DNA of 64,000 nucleotides from Burkholderia sp. USMB20 (GTDB lineage: Bacteria; Pseudomonadota; Gammaproteobacteria; Burkholderiales; Burkholderiaceae), in NCBI RefSeq assembly GCF_000949135.2, contig NZ_JTAN02000017.1, positions 62,001-126,000 on the forward strand, given 5' to 3'. Position numbers and translations under genes: made by a program. The notes under the pieces are model-generated. The model did not search any database. It worked only from the letters and a program-made list of their open reading frames with translations, and was not told where the DNA came from. The first letter of the stretch is position 1. Every line of letters begins with the position of its first letter. Shown here one piece after another: positions 35,001-45,850 of the stretch.

Positions 35001-38000
35001 ATCGACCGCGAGCCACGCGTCGAAGTCGGCGTCGAGCGTGTCGCCGCGCGTACGCCAGTCGAGTTGCTCGACCGGCATCCGCGCATGGCGATGCACGCAT
35101 TGCAGCGGTGCGGCCTCGTCGGGCATCACGCTGGTGCGCAGGATGTCGTGACGTGCGACCGAGGCGGCGAACGCGGCCGCGAGCCGGTCGGTATCGAGCG
35201 CAGTCGCGGTCGCGACGAGCTGGTTCACGTAGCTCGCATGACCGGGCGCGAACAGCGCATGGAACAGGATCCCCTGCTGCATCGGCGACAACGGATACAC
35301 GTCGTCGATCGTGCGCCAGTCGAGCGGCGCGCGCTCGATCGCGGCCTGCGTGAGGCCGGCGGCCTGCGCGAGCGGGAAGTCGCCTGGCGTCGCGCCGCCG
35401 CCGCGATGCGCGACACGCGATGCGCATGCGTCGGCGAGTTCGCGCAGTGCGGCCGCAAAGCGTTCCGCGAGCGCATCGATCGTCGCGCGCTCGAACTGCG
35501 GCGCGCCGTATACCCAGTGAACCTTCAGCGTGCGCGCGCCGTCGCGGTCGGTATCGAGGTACGCATGGATCGCGAGCGTGTTGCCGAGCGGCCCTTGCGG
35601 GTCGCGCTCGATGCCGGTGCCGCCGAAGCGCGGCACGAGCGCTGCGTCGCGCGGCGCGTCGAACTGGCCGAGATAGTTGAACGTGACGCGCGGACGCGGC
35701 ACGGCGGCCAGCGCCGCACGCGTCGCCGCGTCGCCGTAATGCGCGAGCACGCCGAAGCCGAGCCCCTTGTGCGGCACCGCGCGCAGCGTGTCCTTGACCG
35801 CGCACAGCGTGTCGCGCGCGGTGGCTTCGACCGGCAGCGTGACCGGATAGTGGCTCGTCAGCCAGCCGATCGTGCGGCTCGCGTCCGCATCGTCGAACAG
35901 CGCCTCGCGGCCATGCCCTTCGAGTTCGACGCGGCACGACGCGGCGCCGTCGGCACCGGCCAGCGCCAACGCGAGCGCCGCGCCCAGCAGTTCGATCGTC
36001 TGCGTGCGATACGCGGCGTGCGCGTCGGTCAGCGCGGCGCGGGTCAATGCCGCGTCGATGGTCTGCACGACGACGGCCGCGTCGGCGTTCGTCGCCGGTG
36101 CGTCGGGATGATCGGGCACCAGGTCGTCGCCCTGTGCCATGCCGGCCCAGTAAGCCGCTTCAGCGGCGAACGGCGATGCCGGCTCCGTCGCGGCACGCGC
36201 GAGGCGCGCGGCCCACACATCCGCGCGCAGGCCCGGCTGCGACAGGCGAACGGGCGTGCGCTCGCATGCGGCGCGATACGCGGCGTCGAGGTCGTCGAGC
36301 AGGATGCGCCACGACACGCCGTCGACGATCGCGTGGTGAATCGCCAGATACAGCCGCGCCGCGCCGTCCGGCAGCCGCGCCGCGCATGCGCACGCGAGCG
36401 GCCCGCGGCCGAGGTCGAGGCGACGCTGCAACGCGTCGAAGCGCGCCAGTGCGTCTGCTTCGTCGCGCGCGGCGACTTCGACGAACGGCAGCGCGTCGTA
36501 GGGTTTCAGCGCATCGCTCGCGCGCCACTTGCCGTCCGCGCCACGCGCGAAGCGCTGGCGGAATGCGTCGTGATGGGTGAGCAACGTATCGAATGCACGC
36601 GCGAATGCGTCGGCGTCGAACGGACCGCGCACGTCGAACGCGACCGACTGGTTCCAGTGGCCCGGATGCGGCACGTCGAGCGCGAAAAAGCGCTGCTGTG
36701 CAGGCGTCAGGACCGCTGCGGAAACCGTTGCGGACCGAGCCGGCACGGTCGATGTCGTTGCGGCGGCAACGTCCTCGATCTTCGCGATGCGCGCGAGTTC
36801 GGCGACCGTCGGGCCGTCGAACAGCTGCTTCGGCGTGAAGCGCACGCCGCGCTTGCGGGCGCGTGCGATCACCTGCAGCACGAGGATCGAATCGCCGCCG
36901 AGCTCGAAGAAATTATCGTCGCGGCCGACGTGCGGCGCCTTCAGCACCGCTTGCCAGACTTCGGCGAGCGCCGTTTCGACGGGCCCCTGCGGCGCATCGC
37001 CGGCGGCCACCGCCACCGGCGCGGCGGCCAGTTCGCGCAGCGCCGCGCGATCGAGCTTGCCGTTCGCGGTCACCGGCAGGCGTGCGAGCACGACGAACTG
37101 CGCGGGCACCATATAGTCGGGCAACGTCGCGCCGAGCGCCACGCGCACGGCCGCTTCGTCGAATGCCGCGCCGTCGCGCATCACGACGAACGTGGCGAGC
37201 CGCAGGCGGGCGTCGTGCTCGATCGCGAGCGTTTCGGCCTGCGCGATCGGGCCGGCCGCGCGTACCGCCGCGCTCACCTCGCCCGGCTCGACGCGATAGC
37301 CGCGAATCTTCACCTGGTCGTCGATGCGGCCGAGGAACGCGAGACGGCCGTCCGCGCGCAGGCGCACGCGGTCGCCGGTTCGATACAGGCGCGCACCGGC
37401 CGCGAACGGATCGGGCACGAAGCGCTCGGCGGTCTGCGCGGGCCGGTTCAGGTAGCCGCGCGCCACGCCCGGCCCGCCCAGATACAGTTCGCCCGCCGCG
37501 CCGGCCGGCACGCACGCGCCGAATGCGTTGAGCACGAGCGCGCGCGCATTCGGCAGCGGGCCGCCGAGCGGCACGCCGCTCGCGGGATCGCGCGCATCGG
37601 CGGCGATCGACGCGGTGTCGCACGCGATCGCGCCGACGGTCGCCTCGGTCGGCCCGTAATGGTTGATCACGCGGCAGGCCGGCGCGAGCGCGGCGATTCG
37701 CGCGACGAGCGCCCACGTCAGCGTTTCGCCGCCGGTCACGAGCGCATGGCGCGGCAGCACGTCGGCCGGCACGCGCGCGTCGAGCAGCGCCTGCAGGTGG
37801 CTCGGCACGATCTTCAGCACGCCGACGTCGCGGCGGCGCATCTCGTCGGCGAACAGGTCCGGATCGAACGCGCACGCGGCCGGCAGCAGGTGCAGCGTGC
37901 GGCCCGCGCACAGCGCGCCGAACAGCGTCGTGTGGCCGAGGTCGGCGGCAACCGTCGACACCATCGCGAACGACGCGTCCGGTGCGAATGCGAGTTCGTC

Positions 38001-41000
38001 GAGCATCCCCTGCACGTAGTCGGCCAGTGCGCCGTGCGACACGACGACACCCTTCGGCGTGCCGGTCGAACCCGACGTATAGATCAGGTACGCGCCCTGT
38101 TCCGGATGCGGCGCGACGCGGATGCCGGCCGCATGCGCGAGCGTCGCGTCCTGCGCAAGCGTGTCGACGTCGAGCGGCTGGGCGGCGCTGCCGGCCGGCC
38201 ACGCGGCCCCGTCCGGCTGCTGCGCGACGAACGCCCAGCGTGCGCCGCAATCGGCGGCCGCGGCGCGAGGCGCGCGGCCGGCTGGGCCGGTCGAGCAGCA
38301 CGGCCAGCGCGCCGGCCTTCAGTGCGCCGAGCAGGCCGACGACGAAGCGGGCCGAGCGCTCGATGCAGACGATGACCGGTGCTTCGGCCGTCGCGCCGCG
38401 CAGTTTCAGCGCATGTGCGATACGGTTCGACGCATCGTCGAGTTCGGCGAACGTCAGCGACGCCGACGCATCGGCGAGTGCGACGCGATGCGGATACGCG
38501 GCGGCCTGCCGCGCGAACGCGGCGACGATGTCGGCGTGTTCGATCCGCAACGCACGGCCGTCGCGCGGCTGGCGCGATGCCGGCGACGCATCGCATGGCA
38601 GCGCGGCCGTCGCGCGGTGCGGTTCATGTGCGGCGGACGCGACGAGCGCCGCATAGCTGTCGAGCCATGCGCGCGCGGTGTCGGCTTCGATGCAGTCGGT
38701 CGCATAGGCGGCGACGAGTTCGATCCCGTGCGCGTCGTCGGTGAAATCAAGCGCGAAGTCGAAGCGCGCGGCGAGATCGGGCCCCGGCGTCGCAACGGCG
38801 GTCGCGCCCGGCAGCACGCTGTCGTGCCGCGCGTCGAACTGCTGCGCGAATTTCACGCGCAGCCATTCGTCGCCGCGCCTGACGGGCGGTTTCACCGCAT
38901 CGACGACGCGCTCGAACGGCACGTCCTGGTGCGCGACCGCATCGAGTGCCGCCGTACGCGCCGCGTCGACCAGCGCGCGGAACGGCAGCGTCGGCGCCAC
39001 CTGCACGCGCAGCGCGACCGTGTTCAGGAACAGGCCGAGCAGCGCGCGGGTTTCCGGGCGCTGCCGATGCGCGACCGGCACCGCGACGACCACGTCGGTC
39101 TCGCCGGTCAGGCGCGACAGCCATGCGTCGAGCGCGGCCAGCAGTACCGTGAAGACCGTGGCCTGTGCATCGCGCGCGAGACGCCGGACGTCGGCCGCAA
39201 CCGCGTCGGGCAGGCGAACCGACACGCGTGCGCCCTGCAGCGTGCGCGTCGCACCTGGCTTCCGATCGACCGGCAGCGCGAGCGAGCCCGGCACGTCGCG
39301 CAAGGTGTCGCGCCAGTAATCGAGCTGGCGCTCGCCTTCGCCGCCGGCGAGCATGTCGCGCTGCCAGTCCGCATAGTCGGCGTACTGGATCGGCAGTGGC
39401 GGCAACGACGGTTCGCGCCCTTCCGCATACGCACGGTACGCGGCCGACAATTCGTCGAATGCGCAGCGCGAGCTCCAGCCGTCGGTGATCGCGTGGTGCG
39501 CAGTCAGCAGCAGCCGGTGGCGATCGTCGGCGAGCACGACGAGCGTCGCGCGCAGCAGCGGCCCGTTCGACAGATCGAACGGTGCGCCCGCGTCGCGCTC
39601 GGCGATACGCGCGGCTTGCGCGTCGCGAGCGGCCGGCGGCTGGTCGCGCAAGTCGAGCGTCGCGATCGTAACCGGCAGACGGGCATGGATGCGCTGCATC
39701 ACGATGCCGTCGTCGTTGTCGACGAGTGTCGTGCGCCACGCGTCGTGCCGCCCGATCACGTGATCGAGCGCACGCTGCAGCGCAGCGCGGTCGAGCGCGC
39801 CGTCGATCGTCCAGTGCGCGGCGATGTGATACGCGGCGCTGGCATCGCGCGTTTGCGCGAGCACCCAGAAGCGTTGCTGTGCGAGCGATGCGGCACGATC
39901 GACATGCGGGGCACCCGATGCGGCGGCTTCGGCCGGTGCACGGCGTGCGGCAATCGCGGCGAGCGGCTCGCCCGTTTCGCGCTCCGCGCGATCGACGCGC
40001 GCGGCCAGCTCGGCCAGTGCCGGATCGGCGAACAGCGTGTCGAGCCGCAGGTTCACGCGCAACGCGGCGCGGATCGCGGCCTGCAGTTGCATCGCGGCGA
40101 GCGAATCGGCGCCCAGCGCGAAGAAGCGATCGTCGCGCGACGGCGTCGCGTCGAGGCCGAGCAGCGTCTGCCAGAAGCCGGCGATCTGCGCTTCGGTCGG
40201 CGTGCGCGGCGCGGCGCCGGCGGGTGCTTCGGCGTCGCGCGCGGCCGCGCTGCGCTCGCGCAGCGCGGCACGGTCGAGCTTGCCGTTCAGCGTGTACGGC
40301 AGCGCATCGCAGCGCACGAAGCGGTGCGGCTGCCACGCGGCGGGCAATTGCGCGCCCACGTGCGCCTTCAGCGCCGCGTCGTCGGCGGCCGCGCGCAGCG
40401 CGACGCACGCGATCAGCCGCGTCGGCCCGTTGCCGGTTTCGGCGATCACGGCCGCGTCGGCCACTGCCGGATGCGTGCGCAGGCACGCGGCGATTTCCGC
40501 GGGCTCCACACGCACGCCGCGCACCTGGACCTGATCGTCGAGGCGGCCGAGATAATCGAACGCACCGTCGGCGCGCAGGCGCGCAAGATCGCCGGTGCGA
40601 TAGACGCGGGCACCGGGCTCGCCGTGCGCATCGGGAATGAAGCGTTCGGCCGTCAGCGCCGGGCGGCCGTGATAGCCGCGCGCGAGACACACGCCGCCGA
40701 GCAGCAGCTCGCCGCCCTCGCCCGCGTCATTCGGCTCGCCGGCCGCGTCGCCGTCGATGCGCGCGACACGCGGGCCGATCGCGCGACCGATCGGCAGCGA
40801 CGCATACGCATCGTCCGCTGCCAGCGCGGGCATTTCACCCGGCTCGACCGGCCACAGCATCGGTGAGATCACGGCCTCGGTCGGCCCGTAGCCGTTGATC
40901 AGGCGTACCGACGGGAACGTGCGGCGCACGAATTCGAATGCCTGTTGCGGCAGCGCTTCGCCGCCGAACGCGAGCACGCGCAAGGCCGGCGGCACGCCGT

Positions 41001-41778
41001 CGCGCGCGGCGACGGCCGCGAATTCGCGCAGGTAGGCCGGCGGAAATGCGGCGACGCTGACCGCTTCGCGCACCATCAGCGCATGCGCGGCGTCCGGCGC
41101 GAACGGTTGCGGCGGCGCGATCGTCACGCTCGCGCCAACCGCGAGCGGCGCGAGCCAGCACTCGTGCGCGGCATCGAAATTGACCGACGCGAAATGCAGC
41201 AGGCGGTCGCCGCCCGCGATCGGCAGCGCGGCCGCGAGCGCATCGCAATGCGCGGCGAGCGGCCCGTGCTCGACGACCACCGCCTTCGGCGTGCCGGTCG
41301 AGCCCGACGTATAGATCATGTAGGCGGCCGAGCGCGGATGCACCGGCACGTCCTCGTCGTCGACGCCGGCGGCGGCCTCCGCGGAGCTTGCGTCGAATGC
41401 GTGTTCGAACGACGCGCCGAGCGCCGCGCGGCCGGCCGCATCGACGACGCCGTGCCGCAGTTGCGCATCGCGGACGATCCAGTCGAGGCGCGCGGCCGGA
41501 TGACGCGGATCGAGCGGCACGAATACGCCGCCCGCCTTCAGCACGGCGAGCAGCGCGACGAACAGCTCGCACGAGCGCTCGACGCAGACACCCACCCGCA
41601 CTTCCGCGCCGACACCGGCCGCGCGCAGTTGGCGGGCAAGGTGCGACGCACGCGCGTCGAGCGCGCCGCGCGACAGGCGCAGGTCGTTCTGAAAAGGCGC
41701 GGCGAGCGCCGGGGCGTCGGGCGCGCGGCGCGCCAGTTCGCGGATTCGGTGATGCAACGCAGTCGGGAAACTCGTCAT
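32082..41778 (-). CDS. orbI: Ornibactin non-ribosomal peptide synthetase OrbI, frame broken in this sequence
   Basis: Restored, this is about 3230 residues in the order A-T-C-A-T-E-C-A-T. A1 has YTSGSTGTPKA; T1 FFALGADSL; C HHAITDGWS; A2 (split); T2 FFELGGDSI; E HHAIVDGVSW and NYLGQF; C HHVLLDGWS; A3 YTSGSTGKPKG; T3 FFLLGGHSL. Binding-pocket residues of A2 read D-L-T-K-V-G-H-V-G, the aspartate code; A3 reads D-V-W-H-V-S-L-I-D, the serine code. This fits Orn-(D)-OH-Asp-Ser. Two single-base deletions near 38290 and 38264 shift the frame just after LKAGALAVLLD in A2, giving halves 38290-41778 and 32082-38042. Start ATG 41778. Confidence 0.92.
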
Positions 41779-41848
41779 GTGCGTGAAGTCCTTCGGTCCG
41801 GCCGCTTCGGCCAAGTCTCGGGGCCGCATGGGGCGGCTTCACTGGTGT

Positions 41849-41873
41849 GACGAACGGCGCGGCCGATTTTTTA
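41849..41873 (-). promoter_or_regulatory. Predicted OrbS-dependent promoter of orbI
   Basis: On the reverse strand TAAA (41873-41870) is followed after exactly 17 bases by CGTC (41852-41849), the PvdS/OrbS-type iron-starvation sigma pattern. It lies 71 bases before the orbI ATG and shares the flanks CGGTAAAAAA with the orbH promoter. Confidence 0.8.
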
Positions 41874-41921
41874 CCGTTTTGCGCGCAAAGCCGGCACGGA
41901 TGCATTTTTTGAAGGCAGGGC

Positions 41922-41946
41922 TAAATATTTGCGCGGCCCGTTCGTC
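41922..41946 (+). promoter_or_regulatory. Predicted OrbS-dependent promoter of orbE
   Basis: On the forward strand TAAA (41922-41925), 17 bases, then CGTC (41943-41946). It is divergent from the orbI promoter; the two TAAA elements are 48 bases apart, back to back. It lies about 105 bases before the orbE ATG. Confidence 0.78.
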
Positions 41947-42050
41947 TATCAGGGAGGAAAGTCGCAACCGGGCCCGCCCCGCGCGCCGCTTTCGCATCAG
42001 TCTTGCCGTTTCCGCAGGGTTTGCCTGCCCTTCATTTACCGACGTTGCCG

Positions 42051-43796
42051 ATGACCGCTGCCCACGAGCCTTCTTCCCCGCCGTCCCTCGACGCCTCCCC
42101 CGGCCGCCCCGCGGCCCGCCTGATCCTCGCGTTGCTGCGCGAAAGCCGCGCGTCGCTCGCGCTCGCGCTCGTCGCCTGCGTGCTCAACGGCGTCGCGAGC
42201 GTGCTGCTCGTCGCGACGCTGAACCGCGCGCTCGCGACGCCCGGCGCGGCCGACGCGGCGCTCGCGTGGCGCTTCGCGCTGTGCGCGGTGATCGCGCTCG
42301 TCACGCGGATCGTGTCGGGCACGCTGTTCGCCCGGCTGTCGCAGGACACGATGGCGCGGCTGCGCGTGCATCTCGCGCGGCGCGTCGGCGCGGCCGAGCT
42401 GCGCGACATCGAGCGGATCGGCGCGGCGCCCGTGCAGTCGGTGCTGACCGACGACGCGACCAACGTGTCGATGCTGTTCTTCGCGCTGCCGAACCTGGTG
42501 ATGCACGGCTCGATCGTGTTCGGCTGCCTCGGCTATCTCGCGTGGCTGTCGTGGCCCGTGTGCGTGCTCGCGCTGACCGCGATCGTCGCCGGCTCGCTCG
42601 GCTATCACACCGGCGATCGCCGCGCGATCGCGTCGCTGGAGGCGGCCGGCCACGCGCAGGACCGCCTGTTCGGCTATCTCGGCTCGCTGTTCTCCGGCGC
42701 GAAGGAACTGAAGCTGCACGACGCGCGCGCGCGCCAGTTCGTCGACGGCCAGCTCGGCGCCGCGATCGGCGAGGTGCGCGACCACCGCCGCCGCGCGTTC
42801 AGCGCGTATGCGGTCGGCGTCGGCTGGATCATCTTCCTGTTCTACGTGTTCCTCGGCGCGGCCGCGTTCTGGCCGCAGCTCGGCGTGCATGCCGATGCGG
42901 GCACGGCGGCCGGCTACGTCGTCGTGTTCCTGTTCATGCTGGTGCCGCTCGACGGTCTGCTGAACAACCTGCCGACCGTCAACGCGGCGCGCGTGTCGCT
43001 CGGGCGCATCGAAGGCGTGATGGCCGAATTCGGCGCGCTGCGGACGGTGCCGCCTGCGAGCGACGCACCCGACGTGCCGCCGGCAGGCGCCGTCACGCTG
43101 CGCGGCGTCACGCACGCGTATTTCCACGAGCGCGACGAACGGATGTTCCGCATCGGGCCGATCGACCTGACGATCCGGCCGGGCGAGCTCGTGTTCATCG
43201 TCGGCGGCAACGGCAGCGGCAAGACGACGCTCGCGAAGGTGCTGACGGGGCTCTACGAGCCGGAGGAAGGCACGATCGAGGTCGACGGCCGCCCGATCGG
43301 CTGGCGCGAGCGCGCCGCGTACCGGCAGCGTTTCAGCGCGGTGTTCAACGACTTCCACCTGTTCGATGCGCTGCTCGGCATCGTCGATCCAGACGATCCG
43401 GCGCGGGCGCAGGCCGATGCGCGCGCGAACGCGCTGGTCGCGAAGCTCGCGCTCGATCACAAGGTGAAGGTCGTCGACGGCGCGTTCTCGAACCGCGCGC
43501 TGTCGACCGGGCAACGCAAGCGGCTCGCGCTCGTCGTCGCGTACCTGGAGGACCGGCCGTTCTACCTGTTCGACGAATGGGCGGCCGACCAGGATCCGTC
43601 GTTCAAGGCGGTGTTCTACGAACAGTTGCTGCCCGAGCTGCGCGCGCGCGGCAAGGCCGTGATCGTGATCACGCACGACGACCGCTATTTCGGTCTCGCC
43701 GATCGCCTGCTGAAGCTCGACAACGGGCAGATCGTCAGCGATACGACGCCCGCACGGTCACGCGTACGCGATGGTGCGGATGCGCTGAGCGCGTAA
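42051..43796 (+). CDS. orbE: Siderophore ABC exporter OrbE (PvdE/SyrD type)
   Basis: The 581-residue protein joins an N-terminal six-helix membrane domain (residues about 25-310) with a C-terminal ATPase. Walker A is GGNGSGKTT (about 382-390), the signature is LSTGQRKRLAL and Walker B is FYLFDEWAADQD, the variant typical of cyclic-peptide exporters. It probably moves ornibactin or its precursor across the inner membrane. It is the only orb gene on the forward strand, read from its own OrbS-type promoter. ATG 42051 was chosen; an upstream ATG at 42003 gives a non-conserved extension. Confidence 0.92.
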   Translation: MTAAHEPSSPPSLDASPGRPAARLILALLRESRASLALALVACVLNGVASVLLVATLNRALATPGAADAALAWRFALCAVIALVTRIVSGTLFARLSQDTMARLRVHLARRVGAAELRDIERIGAAPVQSVLTDDATNVSMLFFALPNLVMHGSIVFGCLGYLAWLSWPVCVLALTAIVAGSLGYHTGDRRAIASLEAAGHAQDRLFGYLGSLFSGAKELKLHDARARQFVDGQLGAAIGEVRDHRRRAFSAYAVGVGWIIFLFYVFLGAAAFWPQLGVHADAGTAAGYVVVFLFMLVPLDGLLNNLPTVNAARVSLGRIEGVMAEFGALRTVPPASDAPDVPPAGAVTLRGVTHAYFHERDERMFRIGPIDLTIRPGELVFIVGGNGSGKTTLAKVLTGLYEPEEGTIEVDGRPIGWRERAAYRQRFSAVFNDFHLFDALLGIVDPDDPARAQADARANALVAKLALDHKVKVVDGAFSNRALSTGQRKRLALVVAYLEDRPFYLFDEWAADQDPSFKAVFYEQLLPELRARGKAVIVITHDDRYFGLADRLLKLDNGQIVSDTTPARSRVRDGADALSA

Positions 43797-43813
43797 GTAT
43801 CGTCAAACACCTG

Positions 43814-43850
43814 CCGCCTGCGCGCAGCGGATGCTGCACGCAGGCGGTTT
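43814..43850 (+). terminator. Terminator between convergent orbE and orbB
   Basis: CCGCCTGCG (43814-43822) pairs with CGCAGGCGG (43839-43847), and inside it GCAGC pairs with GCTGC around GGAT, giving a nearly continuous 14-bp stem. TTT follows on the forward side. It lies 18 bases after the orbE stop. A T-poor tail makes it moderate in strength. Confidence 0.65.
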
Positions 43851-44018
43851 CAGGTTCGAAGGATGGTGAGTGTCGGGAAGCACCGGAAATATATCGTTCG
43901 GTGTACGTAGTTGCTTACGACGCCGACGTAATGCAGCGGAATAGGCATTCGCGCCACACGCGCGAGACAATGCAATTCGCGACCACGCCGCCCCACCCGC
44001 CGCCGACCCGCCGCGCGT

Positions 44019-45050
44019 TCAGCGCACGGCCGGCAGCTTCAGCATCGTATCGGTCATCACGTCGGCCAGCTTCAGCGCCGACATCGGCCCGCCGAATCCC
44101 CAGATGTTCCGTTCGACGAACGCGATCCTGCGCTCGCGCAGCGCGGGCACGAAACGCCACACCGGCGAATCGAGTTTCGACGCGAGCGGCACGTCCATCC
44201 CCGTCGCGGTGACGAACAGCACGGCGAGATCGCGTTGCCGGAGCAGATCGGCGGACGTCACGTAAAGCGTGCCTTCCCGCGTCGGCTTCTTCGGCCACGG
44301 GTCGAGCCCGAGCGCGCGCGCGAGGCCGGCCGACGTGCTGTTGCCCGTATAGGCCCAGTAGCGGTCGGGCAGCCCGAGATCCTGCAGCAGTGCGATGCGT
44401 TCGCCGCCGCGGCCCGCGGCCGCGAGCCGCGCCGCATTGCGCGCGATCCCTGCGTCGAGTTGCGCTTCGACCGCCTGCGCGCGCGCCTCGCGCCCGGTCA
44501 CGCGACCGATCGTCCGGAAGATCTGGCGCATCCAGTCGAGCTGCGTGACGGGCACGCCGTCTTCCGACACGTTCGGGCTGAACTGGAACAGGATCGTCGG
44601 CGCGATCCGGTCGAGCGCGGCGAAGATCGGCGCATGCCGGAAGCCGACGCCGATGATCAGGTCGGGCTTCACCGCGGCAATCGCCTCGAGCCCCGGCTCC
44701 TGCCGCGAACCGATGTCGGTCACGTGTGCGAGCCGCTCGCTCTGGTAGCCGAGCCAGCCCGGATAGAACGCGGTGTCGGCCATGCCGACCGGCACGAGGT
44801 CGAGCGCGATCACGCTTTCCGCGAACATGAAGTCGAGCGCGACCACGCGCTGCGGCCGCAGCGGCATCGTCGCGCTCGCCTGCGACACGACGGGGTTGGC
44901 GGCGAGCGAGCGGCCCGGTTGCGACGGCATGCCGCCCTGCCCGGCGCGCGCGCCGTCCGCGATCGCGACGGCCGGCGCACCGCAGCACGCGGCGCCGAGC
45001 GCGGCCAGTGCCGCGAGCGCATGGCGGCGGCCGGCATGCGCTCGCGGCAT
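44019..45050 (-). CDS. orbB: Periplasmic ferric-ornibactin-binding protein OrbB
   Basis: This 343-residue class III substrate-binding protein (FecB/FhuD-like) contains [61 protein letters not shown] and a C-terminal [18 protein letters not shown]. The N-terminus [20 protein letters not shown] has a twin arginine and could be a Tat or Sec signal. It would hand ferric ornibactin to OrbD/OrbC. The ATG at 45050 overlaps the orbF stop (TGATG). Confidence 0.93.
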   Translation of the reverse strand: MPRAHAGRRHALAALAALGAACCGAPAVAIADGARAGQGGMPSQPGRSLAANPVVSQASATMPLRPQRVVALDFMFAESVIALDLVPVGMADTAFYPGWLGYQSERLAHVTDIGSRQEPGLEAIAAVKPDLIIGVGFRHAPIFAALDRIAPTILFQFSPNVSEDGVPVTQLDWMRQIFRTIGRVTGREARAQAVEAQLDAGIARNAARLAAAGRGGERIALLQDLGLPDRYWAYTGNSTSAGLARALGLDPWPKKPTREGTLYVTSADLLRQRDLAVLFVTATGMDVPLASKLDSPVWRFVPALRERRIAFVERNIWGFGGPMSALKLADVMTDTMLKLPAVR

Positions 45051-45850
45051 CACCGGATCGCATCCTGCCCGGCCAGCGCCGCGTCGTCCATCGTCAATAG
45101 CAGCGGGCAGCTTCCACACAGTTGCGTTTCTCCAGGAATTTCATAGCGCAGACAGCACACGCGGCGCGCGCGAAACGGCGTCGGCAGCAGCGGCGAGCGC
45201 GGCACGGCGTCGCGCACCGGCATGCGCAGCGGATTCGGCTCGCCGGCGACGCACGACGCGCCGAACAGCCAGTCGGCATCGCGAACGGGATCGGCCGCAC
45301 ACGGCAGCGCGCGGTACGTGTCGAGCAGATAGTCGAGCAGGTTGCCCGCGTTGCTCCACAGCACGCGCGGCGTGACGCGGCCCATCGCCGCGAGCACGTC
45401 GATCACCGCGCCGAGATGCGCGACGAGCCCCGCATAGCGCGGCGCAGGTTCGTCGCACGGCGCGCCGAGCGCGTCCGGCGCGACGTACAGCGCGGCCGGC
45501 ATCCCGTCGTCGAGCGCGACGAAGGTGCGCTCCGGCGCCAGGTGGAGCGGCCGGCCGAGCGTCAGCGCGGCGACCACGCCGGCGGGCGCCGCGCGGCCGA
45601 AGTAGTACTTGCTCCATTGCGACACCAGCGCGCGCGCATGCAGCGCCGGATCGCCGCCGTAGTGGCGGACCATCGCGTCGAGCACCGCATCGCGATGCTC
45701 GGGCAGCGCGCTGACCGGCACGACGATCCGGCCCGGCGCGTGCGTGTCGTCGGGCGTCCCGAGCCACACGGCGTCGAGATGCGCGGCGAACGGTTCGGGC
45801 GCGAACGCGGAGAATCGCGTGGCGCGTGCGCCGTCGAGCGCCGGCGTCAT
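45050..45850 (-). CDS. orbF: FhuF-like siderophore-iron reductase OrbF
   Basis: The 266-residue protein matches ferric reductases of the FhuF family. The C-terminal cluster motif is RRVCC, eleven residues, then CGSC, the CC-x-C-x2-C arrangement that binds a [2Fe-2S] centre. Upstream are [19 protein letters not shown] and the CxxGEPNPLR-like segment. It probably reduces Fe3+ in ornibactin on the cytoplasmic side to release iron. The ATG at 45850 overlaps the orbD stop in ATGA. Confidence 0.92.
   Translation of the reverse strand: MTPALDGARATRFSAFAPEPFAAHLDAVWLGTPDDTHAPGRIVVPVSALPEHRDAVLDAMVRHYGGDPALHARALVSQWSKYYFGRAAPAGVVAALTLGRPLHLAPERTFVALDDGMPAALYVAPDALGAPCDEPAPRYAGLVAHLGAVIDVLAAMGRVTPRVLWSNAGNLLDYLLDTYRALPCAADPVRDADWLFGASCVAGEPNPLRMPVRDAVPRSPLLPTPFRARRVCCLRYEIPGETQLCGSCPLLLTMDDAALAGQDAIR

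Noticed and set aside
28059-38375. A 3438-codon open frame on the forward strand
   Set aside because: It is antisense to orbI and orbJ, rich in Arg/His/Ala, has no domain, and exists because third-position GC bias removes stops.
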